From Acidimicrobiaceae bacterium (lineage in GTDB: Bacteria; Actinomycetota; Acidimicrobiia; Acidimicrobiales; Poriferisodalaceae), in the NCBI GenBank assembly GCA_026713105.1, contig JAPOPC010000093.1:1-52068 (forward strand): a stretch of DNA of 52,068 bases, in the 5' to 3' direction. Below are positions 44,362 to 52,068 of this stretch, in pieces. The notes beneath the pieces were generated by a model that saw only the letters and a list, made by a program, of their open reading frames with translations, did not search any database and was not told where the DNA came from. A program made the position numbers and the translations under genes. Every line of letters begins with the position of its first letter. Position 1 is the first letter of the stretch.

Positions 44362-45290
44362 GCGATTTCTTCACCGTCAGCGTGCTGGTCGCCACCCTGG
44401 CCTCGGGCATCCGGCTGGCAACGCCGTTCCTGCTGGCGTCGCTGGGCGAGACGATCGGCCAGCGCTCAGGCGTACTGAACCTGGGCGTCGAAGGCGTGAT
44501 GCTCATCGGCGCATACGCGGCCTACATCACGGCGCTGCGCACCGGGAGCGTGACAGCGGGCGTCGTTGCAGCCATGGCCGCCGGTGCGGCGATGGGAGTG
44601 GTCTACGCGTTCATCACCGTCGTGATGCACGCCACCCAGGGCATCAGCGGCATCGGCATCTTCCTCTTCGGACTGGGCTTCACCGACTTGCTGTTCCGAC
44701 AGCAGGTCGGCACACCGGTGCCGATCGACGGCCTGCGTGGCGTCGATCTCGGCTGGCTCTCGGAACTCCCGGTGGTCGGCGAGCTGCTCTTCGGTCACAG
44801 CGTGCTCACCTATGTGGCGTTCGCTCTTGTGCCCGTGGTCTGGTTCGCAATGAATCGGACCACGTTCGGCCTCAACGTCCGTGCCGTCGGCGAGACACCC
44901 GAGGCGGCCGACACGCTCGGCGTGCGGGTCAACGTCGTACGCACCCAAGCGATCATCATCGGCAACGTCATGGCCGGCCTGGCCGGCGGCACACTGGCCC
45001 TCGACGTCGGCATCTTCCAGCAGAACCTGACGTCAGGGCAGGGTTTCATCGCCGTGGCGCTCGTGTACTTCGGCGCGTGGCGGTCCAGCGGCGTGATGGC
45101 GGGAGCGCTGCTGTTCGGCGTCGTGTCGTCGACGGTGCTGCAACTCAAGACGCTCGGCGTCATCGTGGGCGCCTCGTCGACGATCGCCGCGATGGCACCG
45201 GCGATCCTGACCATCGTGGTGCTCGTGCTCGTCAGCCGGCGCATCGGTGCTCCGTCGGCGCTGACCGTGCCCTTCGAACGCGACAACTAA
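44358..45290 (+). CDS. ABC transporter permease, BMP/nucleoside type (NupQ/YufQ-like)
   Basis: Seen: 310 residues, about eight hydrophobic segments. LGETIGQRSGVLNLGVEGVMLIGAY is the family signature near the N-terminus, and GVRVNVVRTQAIIIGNVMAGLAGG a later cytosolic coupling loop. It pairs with the permease just upstream (4-nt overlap). Known: BMP-type importers move nucleosides, purines or similar polar molecules. The stop is followed within 2 nt by a predicted hairpin and a 346-nt gap before the binding-protein gene, an unusual split of the transporter genes. Confidence 0.92.
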   Translation: MSDFFTVSVLVATLASGIRLATPFLLASLGETIGQRSGVLNLGVEGVMLIGAYAAYITALRTGSVTAGVVAAMAAGAAMGVVYAFITVVMHATQGISGIGIFLFGLGFTDLLFRQQVGTPVPIDGLRGVDLGWLSELPVVGELLFGHSVLTYVAFALVPVVWFAMNRTTFGLNVRAVGETPEAADTLGVRVNVVRTQAIIIGNVMAGLAGGTLALDVGIFQQNLTSGQGFIAVALVYFGAWRSSGVMAGALLFGVVSSTVLQLKTLGVIVGASSTIAAMAPAILTIVVLVLVSRRIGAPSALTVPFERDN

Positions 45291-45636
45291 GAGGCTGAGC
45301 CGAAAGGCGAAGCCGTGGCCCGAGCGGCCCGTGAGCGACAGCGAACAAGAGCGGGAAACAACTGGTGCGACAGCGAGAGGGTTCAGCCATCCGCGCATCT
45401 TCTAGGTACTTCTCGGGAGGTGTGCGCCTGGCGCGCCCCCCGTGGTCCGCCCCTCGAGCGCAGTGACGGCCTCGAAACGTGTCCGACATATGGCCGGAAT
45501 CCGATGTTGACGGGACAGGGCACCGGCGGTCTCAGGGGTGACCTAGCATCGCTGAAAGGCCAGATGCTCGGGTAGGCGTGCCGTGGTACAGCGCGCTGCC
45601 CCCAATCTCGCGACTGGCCGATCCGGGAGGGGTCAT
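45291..45636 (+). other. 346-nt leader between permease and binding-protein genes
   Basis: No convincing coding frame is seen. It starts with a hairpin (45293-45314), then has the 10-mer GCGACAGCGA twice (45335 and 45367), a C-rich run near 45440, TTGACG at 45507 with no good -10 at normal spacing, and the ribosome site GGGAGGGG at 45625-45632 for the binding-protein gene. A separate promoter or leader for the binding protein and ATPase is likely, because binding proteins are made in excess. No riboswitch class is recognised. Confidence 0.6.
45293..45314 (+). other. GNRA hairpin with tandem GA motif after permease stop
   Basis: Seen: GGCT, GA, GCC, a GAAA loop, GGC, GA, AGCC. The outer GGCT/AGCC and inner GCC/GGC stems pair fully, the facing GA/GA can form sheared pairs, and GAAA is a GNRA tetraloop. 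No T-tract follows, so it is not a standard intrinsic terminator. It could protect the permease mRNA end or set lower permease than binding-protein levels. Confidence 0.55.
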
Positions 45637-46638
45637 ATGTTTGTACGCACCAGATGCAAATCGCGCCTAGCGAGACTCGTGGCGGTAGCCGCAGTCGTGC
45701 TCCTTGTGGCAGCCGGTTGCACCGGCGCCGACGAGGAGGATGCAGGTCCGATTCGGATCGCGATCGTCGCGCCGAGCGCCAGCAACGACTTGGCGTTCAC
45801 GCAGAGCATGGTCGACGCGGTGAACGCGGTCGGCGAAGGGCGTGAGATCGAAGTCGCCGTGACCGACGGCACCTTCATCGTGGAGGAGGCCGCAGCGGCG
45901 ATCCGTGGCTATGCCGAGGACGGCTTTGACCTCGTGATCGCACACGGCAGCCAGTACGGCGGACCGCTGGGCGAGATCGCTCCGGATTTCCCCGATACGT
46001 CCTTTGCCTGGGGAACCGCCGCGGACTTCATGGGTCACGACAACGTGTTCGCTTACACGGTGCGTTCTGATGAAGGCGGCTACGTGTCCGGCACCGTCGC
46101 GGCGCAGATCACCGAGACAGGCGTGATCGGCGTCATTGGCCCGATCCCTGTCGGCGACGCAAAGCTCTATGTCGACGGATTCGCAGCCGGTGTAGCGGCA
46201 ACGGACTCGTCGATCACGACCAACATCGTGTACACGGACTCATTCAGCGATGTGGCATTGGCGGCTGAAGCCGCCGAGGCTCACTACTCCAACAACGCCG
46301 ACGTGCTGACCGGTTCGGCGCAGATGGTCGTGGGTGCGACCGGTGTCGCCAATGAGCACGGTTTGGCGTGGTTCGGCACCCAAGCCAACCAAACCGCGCT
46401 CGGCGAGAGCATCGTGGTCGCCTCGCAGGTGTACCACTGGGAGGTACTGCTCGCAGACATGATCGACAAGATCGATGCTGGCACCCTCGGCGGTGAGGTC
46501 ATGATCGCTACCCTCGCCAACGGCGGCATCGAGATCGAGTTCAACGACGGTTACGGCCTCGACGCCGGGATCCAAGAGGCTGCGGAGGCAACCATCGCGG
46601 GCATCGCCGACGGCTCGATCTCGACGGGCATCGAGTAG
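45637..46638 (+). CDS. BMP-family ABC transporter substrate-binding lipoprotein
   Basis: Seen: 333 residues from ATG 45637, preceded by GGGAGGGG. A short basic N-terminus, hydrophobic helix and lipobox VAAGC (lipidated Cys28) are followed by an acidic linker. The mature domain starts IRIAIVAPSASNDLAFTQSMVD. DLVIAHGSQYGG, FAWGTAADF and TGVIGVIGPIP match the BMP (PnrA/Med-type) periplasmic-binding fold. Known: these bind nucleosides, purines or similar ligands. Inferred: it hands substrate to the two permeases upstream and the ATPase downstream. Ligand unknown; the catabolic genes suggest a nucleobase, ureide or hydantoin. Confidence 0.93.
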   Translation: MFVRTRCKSRLARLVAVAAVVLLVAAGCTGADEEDAGPIRIAIVAPSASNDLAFTQSMVDAVNAVGEGREIEVAVTDGTFIVEEAAAAIRGYAEDGFDLVIAHGSQYGGPLGEIAPDFPDTSFAWGTAADFMGHDNVFAYTVRSDEGGYVSGTVAAQITETGVIGVIGPIPVGDAKLYVDGFAAGVAATDSSITTNIVYTDSFSDVALAAEAAEAHYSNNADVLTGSAQMVVGATGVANEHGLAWFGTQANQTALGESIVVASQVYHWEVLLADMIDKIDAGTLGGEVMIATLANGGIEIEFNDGYGLDAGIQEAAEATIAGIADGSISTGIE

Positions 46639-46719
46639 AAGCACCCTGCCAGCTGCGGGAGGCTGCGAGGTTGCTCCAACGCGGGAAGCACTCGTGGTCA
46701 TGAATTCGCAGCGCACCAG

Positions 46720-48300
46720 ATGAACCAGCACGACGACACGACGGCTGCCGGGGTCTCGACATCGAACGAGGCCCCGGCGCCGCCGATGCTGGAAATGCGT
46801 GGCATCACCAAGCGATTTCCCGGCGTCATCGCCAACGAGGATGTTGATTTCGTCGTACAGCCGGGGCACGTTCACACGCTGCTTGGGGAGAACGGCGCCG
46901 GCAAGAGCACGCTCGTCAAGATCCTGTACGGGCTGTACCGCCAGGACGAGGGCACCGTCACGATCCAGGGCGAGCAGGTCCAGGTCACCTCCCCGGCAGA
47001 CGCCATCAGTCACGGCATCGGCATGATTCACCAGCACTTCATGCTGGTGCCGACCCTGACGGTGGCTGAGAACGTGGCGCTCGGTTTGCACGGGCGGCGC
47101 GGACTCGCCGACATGGGTCCGGTACGCCGTCGGCTCATCGAGGTGTCCGAGCAGCACGGCCTCGAAATAGACCCCGATGCGTACATCTGGCAGCTCGCCG
47201 TCGGCGAGCGTCAGCGGGCCGAGATCCTCAAGGCGCTCTACCGCGACGCTCGGATCCTGGTGCTCGACGAGCCCACAGCGGTGCTCACACCGCCTGAAGT
47301 CGTCGATCTGTTCGCCACGCTGCGGTCGCTGACCGATGAGGGGCGCGGTCTCATCTTCATCTCCCACAAGCTGGCCGAGGTGATGGAGATCTCCGATGAG
47401 ATCACGGTCCTGCGTGACGGCCGGGTCGTGGGCCGCACCACACCGTCGGAGACGACCCGGGAGGGCCTGGCCTCGATGATGGTCGGCCGTGAAGTACGGC
47501 TCGGCCGGGATGTCCCGCCTCAGCCGACCGGTGACGACCTGTTGGTCGTCGACAGCCTGCACGTCGAGGGCGACCGGGGTAACGCAGCACTCGAGAACTT
47601 CTCGGTCAGCGTCTCCAGCGGCGAGATCGTGGGCATCGCCGGCGTCTCGGGCAACGGGCAGCGTGAGTTGGCCGAGGCGATCTTCGGTCTGCGGCCGATG
47701 AAGTCCGGCAGGCTGGAGGTACGCGGAAAACCGATCCCGACACCGGCGCCAAAGCAGGTGCGTCGGCGCGGCGTTGCGTTCGTCCCCGAAGAACGCATGC
47801 GGCATGGCGCGGTCGGTGAGCTCTCGGTGTCAGAGAACCTGATGCTGGTCGAGTACGAGCACCGGCCCTATGTGCGTGCCGGTTTGCTGCAGTTCCGGGC
47901 AATTGCGGAACGATGCCGCGATCTGGTGCGTCGGTTCGCGGTCAAGACACCGTCGATCGCGACCCAGACGTCGCACCTGTCGGGCGGCAACATCCAGAAA
48001 GTGGTCATCGCCCGGGAGTTCAGTGCCGAAGCTGACGTGCTCATCGTGGCCCAGCCCACTCGCGGCATCGACATCGGCGCCGCCGAATACGTGCACGAGC
48101 GGCTGCTCGAGAAGCGGGCCGCCGGTGCGGCGATCCTGCTGATCACCGAGGATCTCGACGAGGCCATGCAGCTCTCGGATCGTGTGGTGGTGCTGTACGA
48201 GGGCCGGGCCATGTGCGATCTGCCTCGCGAGCAAGCCACCACCGATCGCGTCGGACTGCTGATGACCGGTGTCAGCGAGGACGAAGCCGCAGCGGTCTGA
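46720..48300 (+). CDS. Double-domain ABC importer ATPase (NupO/YufO-like)
   Basis: Seen: 526 residues with two ABC domains. Domain 1 has an intact Walker A GENGAGKST (56-64), signature LAVGERQRAEILKAL and Walker B ILVLDEP. Domain 2 has a degenerate Walker A (GVSGNGQRELAEA) but the signature LSGGNIQKVVIAREF and an IVAQPTRGIDIG Walker B region with Gln in place of Glu. This asymmetry is normal for sugar/nucleoside ABC ATPases. It powers import by the permease pair 43213-45290. ATG 46720 lies 81 nt after the binding protein. The gene order permease-permease-binding protein-ATPase differs from the usual binding protein-first order. Confidence 0.93.
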   Translation: MNQHDDTTAAGVSTSNEAPAPPMLEMRGITKRFPGVIANEDVDFVVQPGHVHTLLGENGAGKSTLVKILYGLYRQDEGTVTIQGEQVQVTSPADAISHGIGMIHQHFMLVPTLTVAENVALGLHGRRGLADMGPVRRRLIEVSEQHGLEIDPDAYIWQLAVGERQRAEILKALYRDARILVLDEPTAVLTPPEVVDLFATLRSLTDEGRGLIFISHKLAEVMEISDEITVLRDGRVVGRTTPSETTREGLASMMVGREVRLGRDVPPQPTGDDLLVVDSLHVEGDRGNAALENFSVSVSSGEIVGIAGVSGNGQRELAEAIFGLRPMKSGRLEVRGKPIPTPAPKQVRRRGVAFVPEERMRHGAVGELSVSENLMLVEYEHRPYVRAGLLQFRAIAERCRDLVRRFAVKTPSIATQTSHLSGGNIQKVVIAREFSAEADVLIVAQPTRGIDIGAAEYVHERLLEKRAAGAAILLITEDLDEAMQLSDRVVVLYEGRAMCDLPREQATTDRVGLLMTGVSEDEAAAV

Positions 48301-48308
48301 GGTCGGGT

Positions 48309-48716
48309 TCAGCGAGAGGCAATGCGATAGCTGCCGTCCTCGCGCACGATGACCCGTACCGGCAGGCCGAGCTGCAGATCGTCGGCGTCGATGCCGTCTG
48401 CCATGGCGGTGATGCGTACGCCTTCGTCCAGTTCAGCGATAACGGCGGCGTAGGGGACGTCCTCCGCGAAGCCTGGGTGCAGGGTCCGGTGGGTCACCGT
48501 CCAGGTGTACACGTGACCGAAACCGCTGGAGCGTTCCCAGGCCCACTGTGTCGAGCCGCAGCTGCGGCACCCGTCTCGCGGCATGTGCCGCCAGATGCCG
48601 CATTGTGAGCAGCGCTGGAATCGCAATTCGCCCTGCTTGCAGAACGCGAAGAACTCGCCCCAAAAGCCTTCTCCCCGTGGGATGGGTCTTGCTGCCGCGG
48701 TCGGTTCGTTGGTCAC
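48309..48716 (-). CDS. DUF35 zinc-ribbon/OB-fold acyl-CoA-associated protein
   Basis: Seen: 135 residues. An N-terminal helix (GEGFWGEFFAFCKQGEL) leads to a rubredoxin-like zinc ribbon with Cys36, Cys39, Cys50 and Cys53, and then an OB fold (GHVYTWTVTHRTLHPGF and following). Known: DUF35 proteins bind thiolase-family proteins; in steroid side-chain degradation a DUF35 domain pairs with Ltp2 to form a retro-aldolase (recall). The gene starts 5 nt after the thiolase-like stop, in the same operon. Its stop converges with the ABC ATPase, 8 nt apart, leaving almost no terminator space. Confidence 0.92.
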   Translation of the reverse strand: MTNEPTAAARPIPRGEGFWGEFFAFCKQGELRFQRCSQCGIWRHMPRDGCRSCGSTQWAWERSSGFGHVYTWTVTHRTLHPGFAEDVPYAAVIAELDEGVRITAMADGIDADDLQLGLPVRVIVREDGSYRIASR

Positions 48717-48721
48717 CGGAC

Positions 48722-49915
48722 TTACCGGCGCAGGATCGCGGCGGAGCCTTCAGCGAAGTTGCCCCAGCCGGTGACCAGGCCGACCTCGCAGCCCTCGACC
48801 TGCAGGTCGGCCTCATGGCGCAGTTGGCGGACGGCCTCGACGATGTGGTTGAGGCTCTCCACGTGGGCTTCGGAGTGCAGCCCGCCGTGGGTGTTGATGG
48901 GCAGTTCGCCGTCGATCCGCAGCCGCCCGCCGCTCACGTAGTCGCCCACCTCGCCGGTTCCGCACAGTCCCAGCGCTTCGAGTTGCAGCAGCACCACGTA
49001 GGTGAAGCAGTCGTAGATCTGGGCGAAATCCAAGTCCGCCACGGAGACATCGGCCATGGCAAAGGCCCGGGGTGCCGCCCGCTTCAGTCCGATGTCGGCG
49101 ATGTCCGCGCGGCTCTCGAAGTCGTCGGCGGGGAAGGGATGCCCCTCGGCGACGCCGCTGATGTACACCGGCGTGTGCAGGGCATCAGCGGCCCGCTCCG
49201 CAGACGTCACCACGACCGCACAGGCTCCATCGGTTTCCAAGCAGCAGTCGTACATGCGCAGCGGCGAGGAGATCATCGGCGACGCCATGTAGTCCTCGAA
49301 CGTCAGCGGGCGGCCCTGCATGTACGCCTTGGGATTCGACTGTGCGTTGGCCCGGCTCAGCAGCGCGATCTCGGCCGTGTGCTCAGCAGTGATGCCGTAC
49401 AGCTCGCTGTGCCGGGTGGCCAGCCAGCTGTAGAACTGCACGGGCCCGAACACGCCAGTCGGGGCATAGGCGTTGAGCACCGCTTGGCTCATAGTGTCGT
49501 CGCCGGCAACCGGGCCGGCGTCTTGCGCGGCGGCGGCGCCATCTTCTTCTCGCCGGCTGATGCGGGTCTCGGAGTAGCCGTTCCAGCCATAGGGCACCAG
49601 CACCGCAGTGGCCACTCCAGTCGTGACCGCCATGGCAGCGCTCTGCAGCGCAGCAACAGGGTTGGCTCCGCCGAGGTGCACCGAGGCCGTGTAGGTGAGG
49701 TCGTTCAAGCCGATGGTGGCGGCCACGGCCTCGCCGAAGACCTTGGTGCCCGACAGCACCAGCCCGTCAACTTGGCTCGGCACGAGCCCTGCGTCGGCGA
49801 TGGCACGGCTGCACGCTTCGGCAACCTGGCTCAGCACGGTCCGCCCGGCACCGCGCACAAACGCCGTTTCACCGACCCCGACGATGCACGACTGATCCTT
49901 CAGGGCATGCGTCAT
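48722..49915 (-). CDS. Thiolase-superfamily protein (SCPx/lipid-transfer, Ltp2-like)
   Basis: Seen: 397 residues from ATG 49915. CIVGVGETAFVRGAGRTV is the N-terminus of SCPx-type thiolases. VHLGGANPVAALQSAAMAV stands where the nucleophile loop of true thiolases has Cys, and no Cys is there, so acyl-thiolase chemistry is unlikely. IYDCFTYVVLLQLEALG and NTHGGLHSEAH are typical of Ltp2/Ltp3-like proteins. Known: with a DUF35 partner such proteins can act as aldolases on acyl-CoAs. Context: DUF35 is 5 nt downstream and a Rieske oxygenase beta subunit 7 nt upstream. Inferred: C-C bond cleavage after oxygenation of a ring or side chain. Confidence 0.9.
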   Translation of the reverse strand: MTHALKDQSCIVGVGETAFVRGAGRTVLSQVAEACSRAIADAGLVPSQVDGLVLSGTKVFGEAVAATIGLNDLTYTASVHLGGANPVAALQSAAMAVTTGVATAVLVPYGWNGYSETRISRREEDGAAAAQDAGPVAGDDTMSQAVLNAYAPTGVFGPVQFYSWLATRHSELYGITAEHTAEIALLSRANAQSNPKAYMQGRPLTFEDYMASPMISSPLRMYDCCLETDGACAVVVTSAERAADALHTPVYISGVAEGHPFPADDFESRADIADIGLKRAAPRAFAMADVSVADLDFAQIYDCFTYVVLLQLEALGLCGTGEVGDYVSGGRLRIDGELPINTHGGLHSEAHVESLNHIVEAVRQLRHEADLQVEGCEVGLVTGWGNFAEGSAAILRR

Positions 49916-49922
49916 GGCTCGC

Positions 49923-50444
49923 TCAGATGATGAATGCCATGTTCGGCAACGCCGAGGTGGAGTTGACGAGCTCGATCTTCTTGCGGGCGATGCGCAGGCC
50001 CTCGTCGGTGCGGCGCAGGCGATGGGTGGTGCGACCCACCCAGATGCGCATGTCGTTCGTTGCCTGCACGGCGTGCTCGTACAGCACGAAGTTGCTGCCC
50101 ACCTCGTACTCGTCGGCGCTGCCGCCATCGCCGTCGCCGTCGGGATGCACGGCGAGTACCTGGATGTTCGAGATGATCCGCCGCATCGGCGACTTCGGCA
50201 CTTGGGAGTAGCGCCGGCCGCTCATCAATTGGGTGATGCGGGTGGCGAGCCTGGTGCGGTTGTCGTTGAGAAAGCTCACACGAGAGCCGGGCTCGTAGTC
50301 GCCGTCCCCGGCGGGCACCCAGTAGTGAATGTCGTCGGTGACCAGCTCGAGCCATTCGGGGTAGCGGGATTCGTCCGCCAGCATCGCCTCGTGGTAGAGG
50401 AATTCTTGGATCTCGCGGTGTGTCGCCCCGTCAACAGCGGACAT
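49923..50444 (-). CDS. Rieske aromatic-ring-hydroxylating dioxygenase beta subunit
   Basis: Seen: 173 residues of the NTF2-like beta-subunit fold: EIQEFLYHEAMLADESRYPEWLELV at the N-terminus, DIHYWVPAG, RIISNIQVL and the C-terminal RTTHRLRR, KKIELVNSTSALPN. Known: beta subunits stabilise the alpha3-beta3 oxygenase and have no cofactor. It lies 9 nt after the alpha subunit stop and 7 nt before the thiolase start, on one transcript. A second beta subunit lies upstream at the window edge and shares about three quarters of residues over the overlapping 63. Confidence 0.92.
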   Translation of the reverse strand: MSAVDGATHREIQEFLYHEAMLADESRYPEWLELVTDDIHYWVPAGDGDYEPGSRVSFLNDNRTRLATRITQLMSGRRYSQVPKSPMRRIISNIQVLAVHPDGDGDGGSADEYEVGSNFVLYEHAVQATNDMRIWVGRTTHRLRRTDEGLRIARKKIELVNSTSALPNMAFII

Positions 50445-50453
50445 TGCTGCAGT

Positions 50454-51797
50454 TCAGCCCTGACCGTTGCCCGGCGACCCGTTGGGGGAGGCCGCGGCCG
50501 CCTCGCCGATCCTCGACATCACGTGCCGATAGTGGTGCCAGAAGCCCCGGCTGGTCGTCTCGTCGGTGATGTCGCTCCAGCGCTGCCCGTCTGAGTGCTG
50601 TTCGCGCTCGATGCCTCGGCGGAGGTCGACCCATGCGTGTTGGTCGGTCGGATTGGTGTCGAAGGCACGGTGCATTCGCTCGGCAATGACGACGTCTTCG
50701 GGGAGGAAGAACGAGGCCGGGCCCATCGCCGCCTCAGATTGCAGGATCACGCGCCGGTTGATGCCCGGGTCGGAGCTCTCCACCAGCAGCGGCGTGTGAA
50801 AGTGCTCGGTGAGCCCTGGTGCGAGCGGGTCGATGCGGGCAATGTTCATCTCGCCCAGGAACAGATTCGGGAACACGAAGGCGTGCGGCGGCCCGTCCCA
50901 CATGATCTGTTTCGCCTTGTCGTCGCCGTAGGCGGCTTCGAGGTCGTCGCAGTAGGCGTTGACCTTGCTGCGGGGCGCCCCCAGCCAGGCCAGCTCAGTG
51001 GCGTAGCTGGCCCGGAAGTCCAGCTCGACGTGACCGCCACCGTAGTCACGAGCCACCGAGGAGGTCTCACCCTCGCCTCCGAGGATGACGTCCTCGTACT
51101 GGCTGCCGGCCAGCAGCGACGCCGCCAGCGACTCGTGGGCGAAGATGATGTGGTAGCCGTCGTTGTCGCTTTCGGGCCACATTTTCCAGTTCGAATCGGC
51201 CCGCTGGCCGAGCCAGCCGCCGTTGAGCTGCAGCCGTCCGGTGGGCGACATGTCCGCAGCGCGGTCGATGAGGTCGCTGCCTCCAGGGCCGAGGTGCTCG
51301 CTGAGCGGCCCGGCGGCGCCGCTCTGGTTGGCGAACACAAAACCGCGGTAGACGTCGACTTGGCCGGGCTGGTCGAGCCGCACGTCGGGCTTTCCGTTTT
51401 GGAATCCCTTCGGGAAGGGGGCGCCGAGCAGTGTCCCGTCGAGGTCGTAGGTCCAGGCGTGGTAGGGGCAGCGGAAGTTGCGGCTGTTGCCCTCGGTTTG
51501 CGGGCACAGCGTGGTGCCCCGGTGAGCGCAGCGGTTCGCAACCACGCTGATCTCGCCGTCGTGGGTGCGGGCCATGAGCACGTTCTCGGCGCCGAGCCGC
51601 CGAGCGACCCAGTCGCCGGCGTCGGGAATCTCCGATTCGTGGCCCACGAACACCCAGCCGTCGGTGAAGATGCGCTTCATCTCGTCGGCGAACACGGCCG
51701 GGTCCGAGTACAGGCTTCCGTGCACGCGGTAGTCCTGCACCAGATGCGTGTAGTCCCTGCCGGTGCCGACGGTCGAGGATTCGGTGGCCAACTCCAT
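50454..51797 (-). CDS. Rieske aromatic-ring-hydroxylating dioxygenase alpha subunit
   Basis: Seen: 447 residues. The N-terminal Rieske 2Fe-2S domain has Cys90/His92 (NRCAHRG) and Cys110/His113 (CPYHAW). The catalytic domain has NWKMWPESDNDGYHIIFAHES, with His216 and His221 as iron ligands and the bridging Asp nearby. Known: it adds O2 to an aromatic ring or demethylates, with electrons from a ferredoxin/reductase that is not seen in the window. The start is ATG 51797. Beta subunits lie on both sides. The arene cannot be named from sequence; salicylate/benzoate and heteroarene types remain open. Confidence 0.94.
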   Translation of the reverse strand: MELATESSTVGTGRDYTHLVQDYRVHGSLYSDPAVFADEMKRIFTDGWVFVGHESEIPDAGDWVARRLGAENVLMARTHDGEISVVANRCAHRGTTLCPQTEGNSRNFRCPYHAWTYDLDGTLLGAPFPKGFQNGKPDVRLDQPGQVDVYRGFVFANQSGAAGPLSEHLGPGGSDLIDRAADMSPTGRLQLNGGWLGQRADSNWKMWPESDNDGYHIIFAHESLAASLLAGSQYEDVILGGEGETSSVARDYGGGHVELDFRASYATELAWLGAPRSKVNAYCDDLEAAYGDDKAKQIMWDGPPHAFVFPNLFLGEMNIARIDPLAPGLTEHFHTPLLVESSDPGINRRVILQSEAAMGPASFFLPEDVVIAERMHRAFDTNPTDQHAWVDLRRGIEREQHSDGQRWSDITDETTSRGFWHHYRHVMSRIGEAAAASPNGSPGNGQG

Positions 51798-51870
51798 CGC
51801 AGTCGAGACTACTCCTCGGCCTCGATTTGCATCAGGGGCCCCGCCGGCTGGGCTTGCTGCGACAGCGTGG

Positions 51871-52068
51871 CTAGATGATGAACGGCAGGTTCGGCAGCGG
51901 TGAAGTGGAGTTCACCAGCTCCACCTTCTTAGCGGCCATGCGCAGGCCGTCGGGCGTGCGCCGCAAGCGATGTGTCGCCCGTCCCGCCCACAGGCGCAGA
52001 TGACCGGTGGCCTGGACTGCGTGCTCGTAGAGCACGAAGTTGCTGCCGACGTCGTACTCGTCGCCGTC
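51871..52068 (-). CDS. Second Rieske dioxygenase beta subunit, partial (C-terminal 65 residues)
   Basis: Seen: an open minus-strand frame from the window edge to a TAG at 51871-51873. It reads DEYDVGSNFVLYEHAV, then WAGRATHRLRRT and KKVELVNSTSPLPN, ending FII. Over 63 aligned residues, 48 match the beta subunit at 49923-50444. The 5' part is beyond the window. It lies 73 nt upstream of the alpha subunit on the same strand, so the order is beta2-alpha-beta1. It is either a tandem duplicate or the tail of another complete alpha-beta pair. Confidence 0.88.
   Translation of the reverse strand, partial: DGDEYDVGSNFVLYEHAVQATGHLRLWAGRATHRLRRTPDGLRMAAKKVELVNSTSPLPNLPFII

Noticed and set aside
45507..45560. 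Sigma-70 promoter using TTGACG and TAGCAT
   Set aside because: The two boxes are about 31 nt apart, far beyond the normal spacer of 16-19 nt.
45315..45575. Small 86-codon plus-strand gene in the importer leader
   Set aside because: Arg/Gly-rich composition, no ribosome site and no protein-like pattern.
46240..47805. 521-codon minus-strand open frame
   Set aside because: Antisense to the BMP protein and ABC ATPase, both with full motifs.

Overview
This 52 kb window is GC-rich and densely packed with metabolic genes. Genes are often translationally coupled through GTGA/ATGA stop-start overlaps. F420/flavin luciferase-like (LLM) oxidoreductases, family III CoA transferases, molybdenum hydroxylases and a thiolase/DUF35 pair point to an aerobic, heterotrophic actinobacterium. 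Acidimicrobiia is my best guess, but this is inference and no marker gene is present. I see no rRNA, tRNA, CRISPR, integrase, transposase or recognisable transcriptional regulator.

Layout. (1) 20-7954, minus strand: zinc alcohol dehydrogenase, SDR, haem c lipoprotein coupled to a CopC-CopD fusion, macrodomain protein coupled to a double-length CoA transferase, second SDR. (2) 8135-22197, plus strand: FAD amine-oxidase-like protein, LLM, NTF2-like and VOC proteins, a soluble reductive dehalogenase with a duplicated corrinoid half, a MetE-like protein, an intradiol dioxygenase, then an overlapping operon of a three-subunit molybdenum hydroxylase, a HyuA-like ATPase and an LLM. The LLM gene ends in five 34-bp hairpin repeats. 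(3) 22373-28681, minus strand: a tight operon of Fe/2OG oxygenase, AGXT2L-like PLP phospholyase, small-molecule kinase and aldehyde dehydrogenase, followed by DUF917; a small membrane protein lies upstream. (4) 28848-31314, plus strand: three overlapping genes ending in a phosphotransferase that has lost its catalytic Asp. (5) 31354-32349, minus strand: LLM. (6) 32434-48300, plus strand: a nitrogen-compound cluster with a fold-II PLP enzyme, coupled N-carbamoyl-L and N-carbamoyl-D amino acid hydrolases, an Fe-S/Mo fusion hydroxylase, LLM, SsnA-like amidohydrolase, diaminopropionate ammonia-lyase-like enzyme, crotonase, and a BMP-type nucleoside/purine ABC importer. (7) 48309-52068, minus strand: DUF35/thiolase pair and a Rieske oxygenase with one complete and one partial beta subunit.

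How the parts fit. Region 6 reads as import of a nucleobase- or hydantoin-like compound, hydroxylation, ring opening, decarbamoylation and deamination. It shares parts with the E. coli xdhD-ssnA-ygeX purine/urate island. Region 3 reads as hydroxylate, phosphorylate, eliminate phosphate and ammonia, then oxidise the aldehyde. That logic is known for hydroxylysine and phosphoethanolamine in animals, but I do not know it as a bacterial operon starting with its own oxygenase. It is my leading candidate for an undescribed pathway. Regions 2 and 7 look like aromatic and possibly haloaromatic catabolism.
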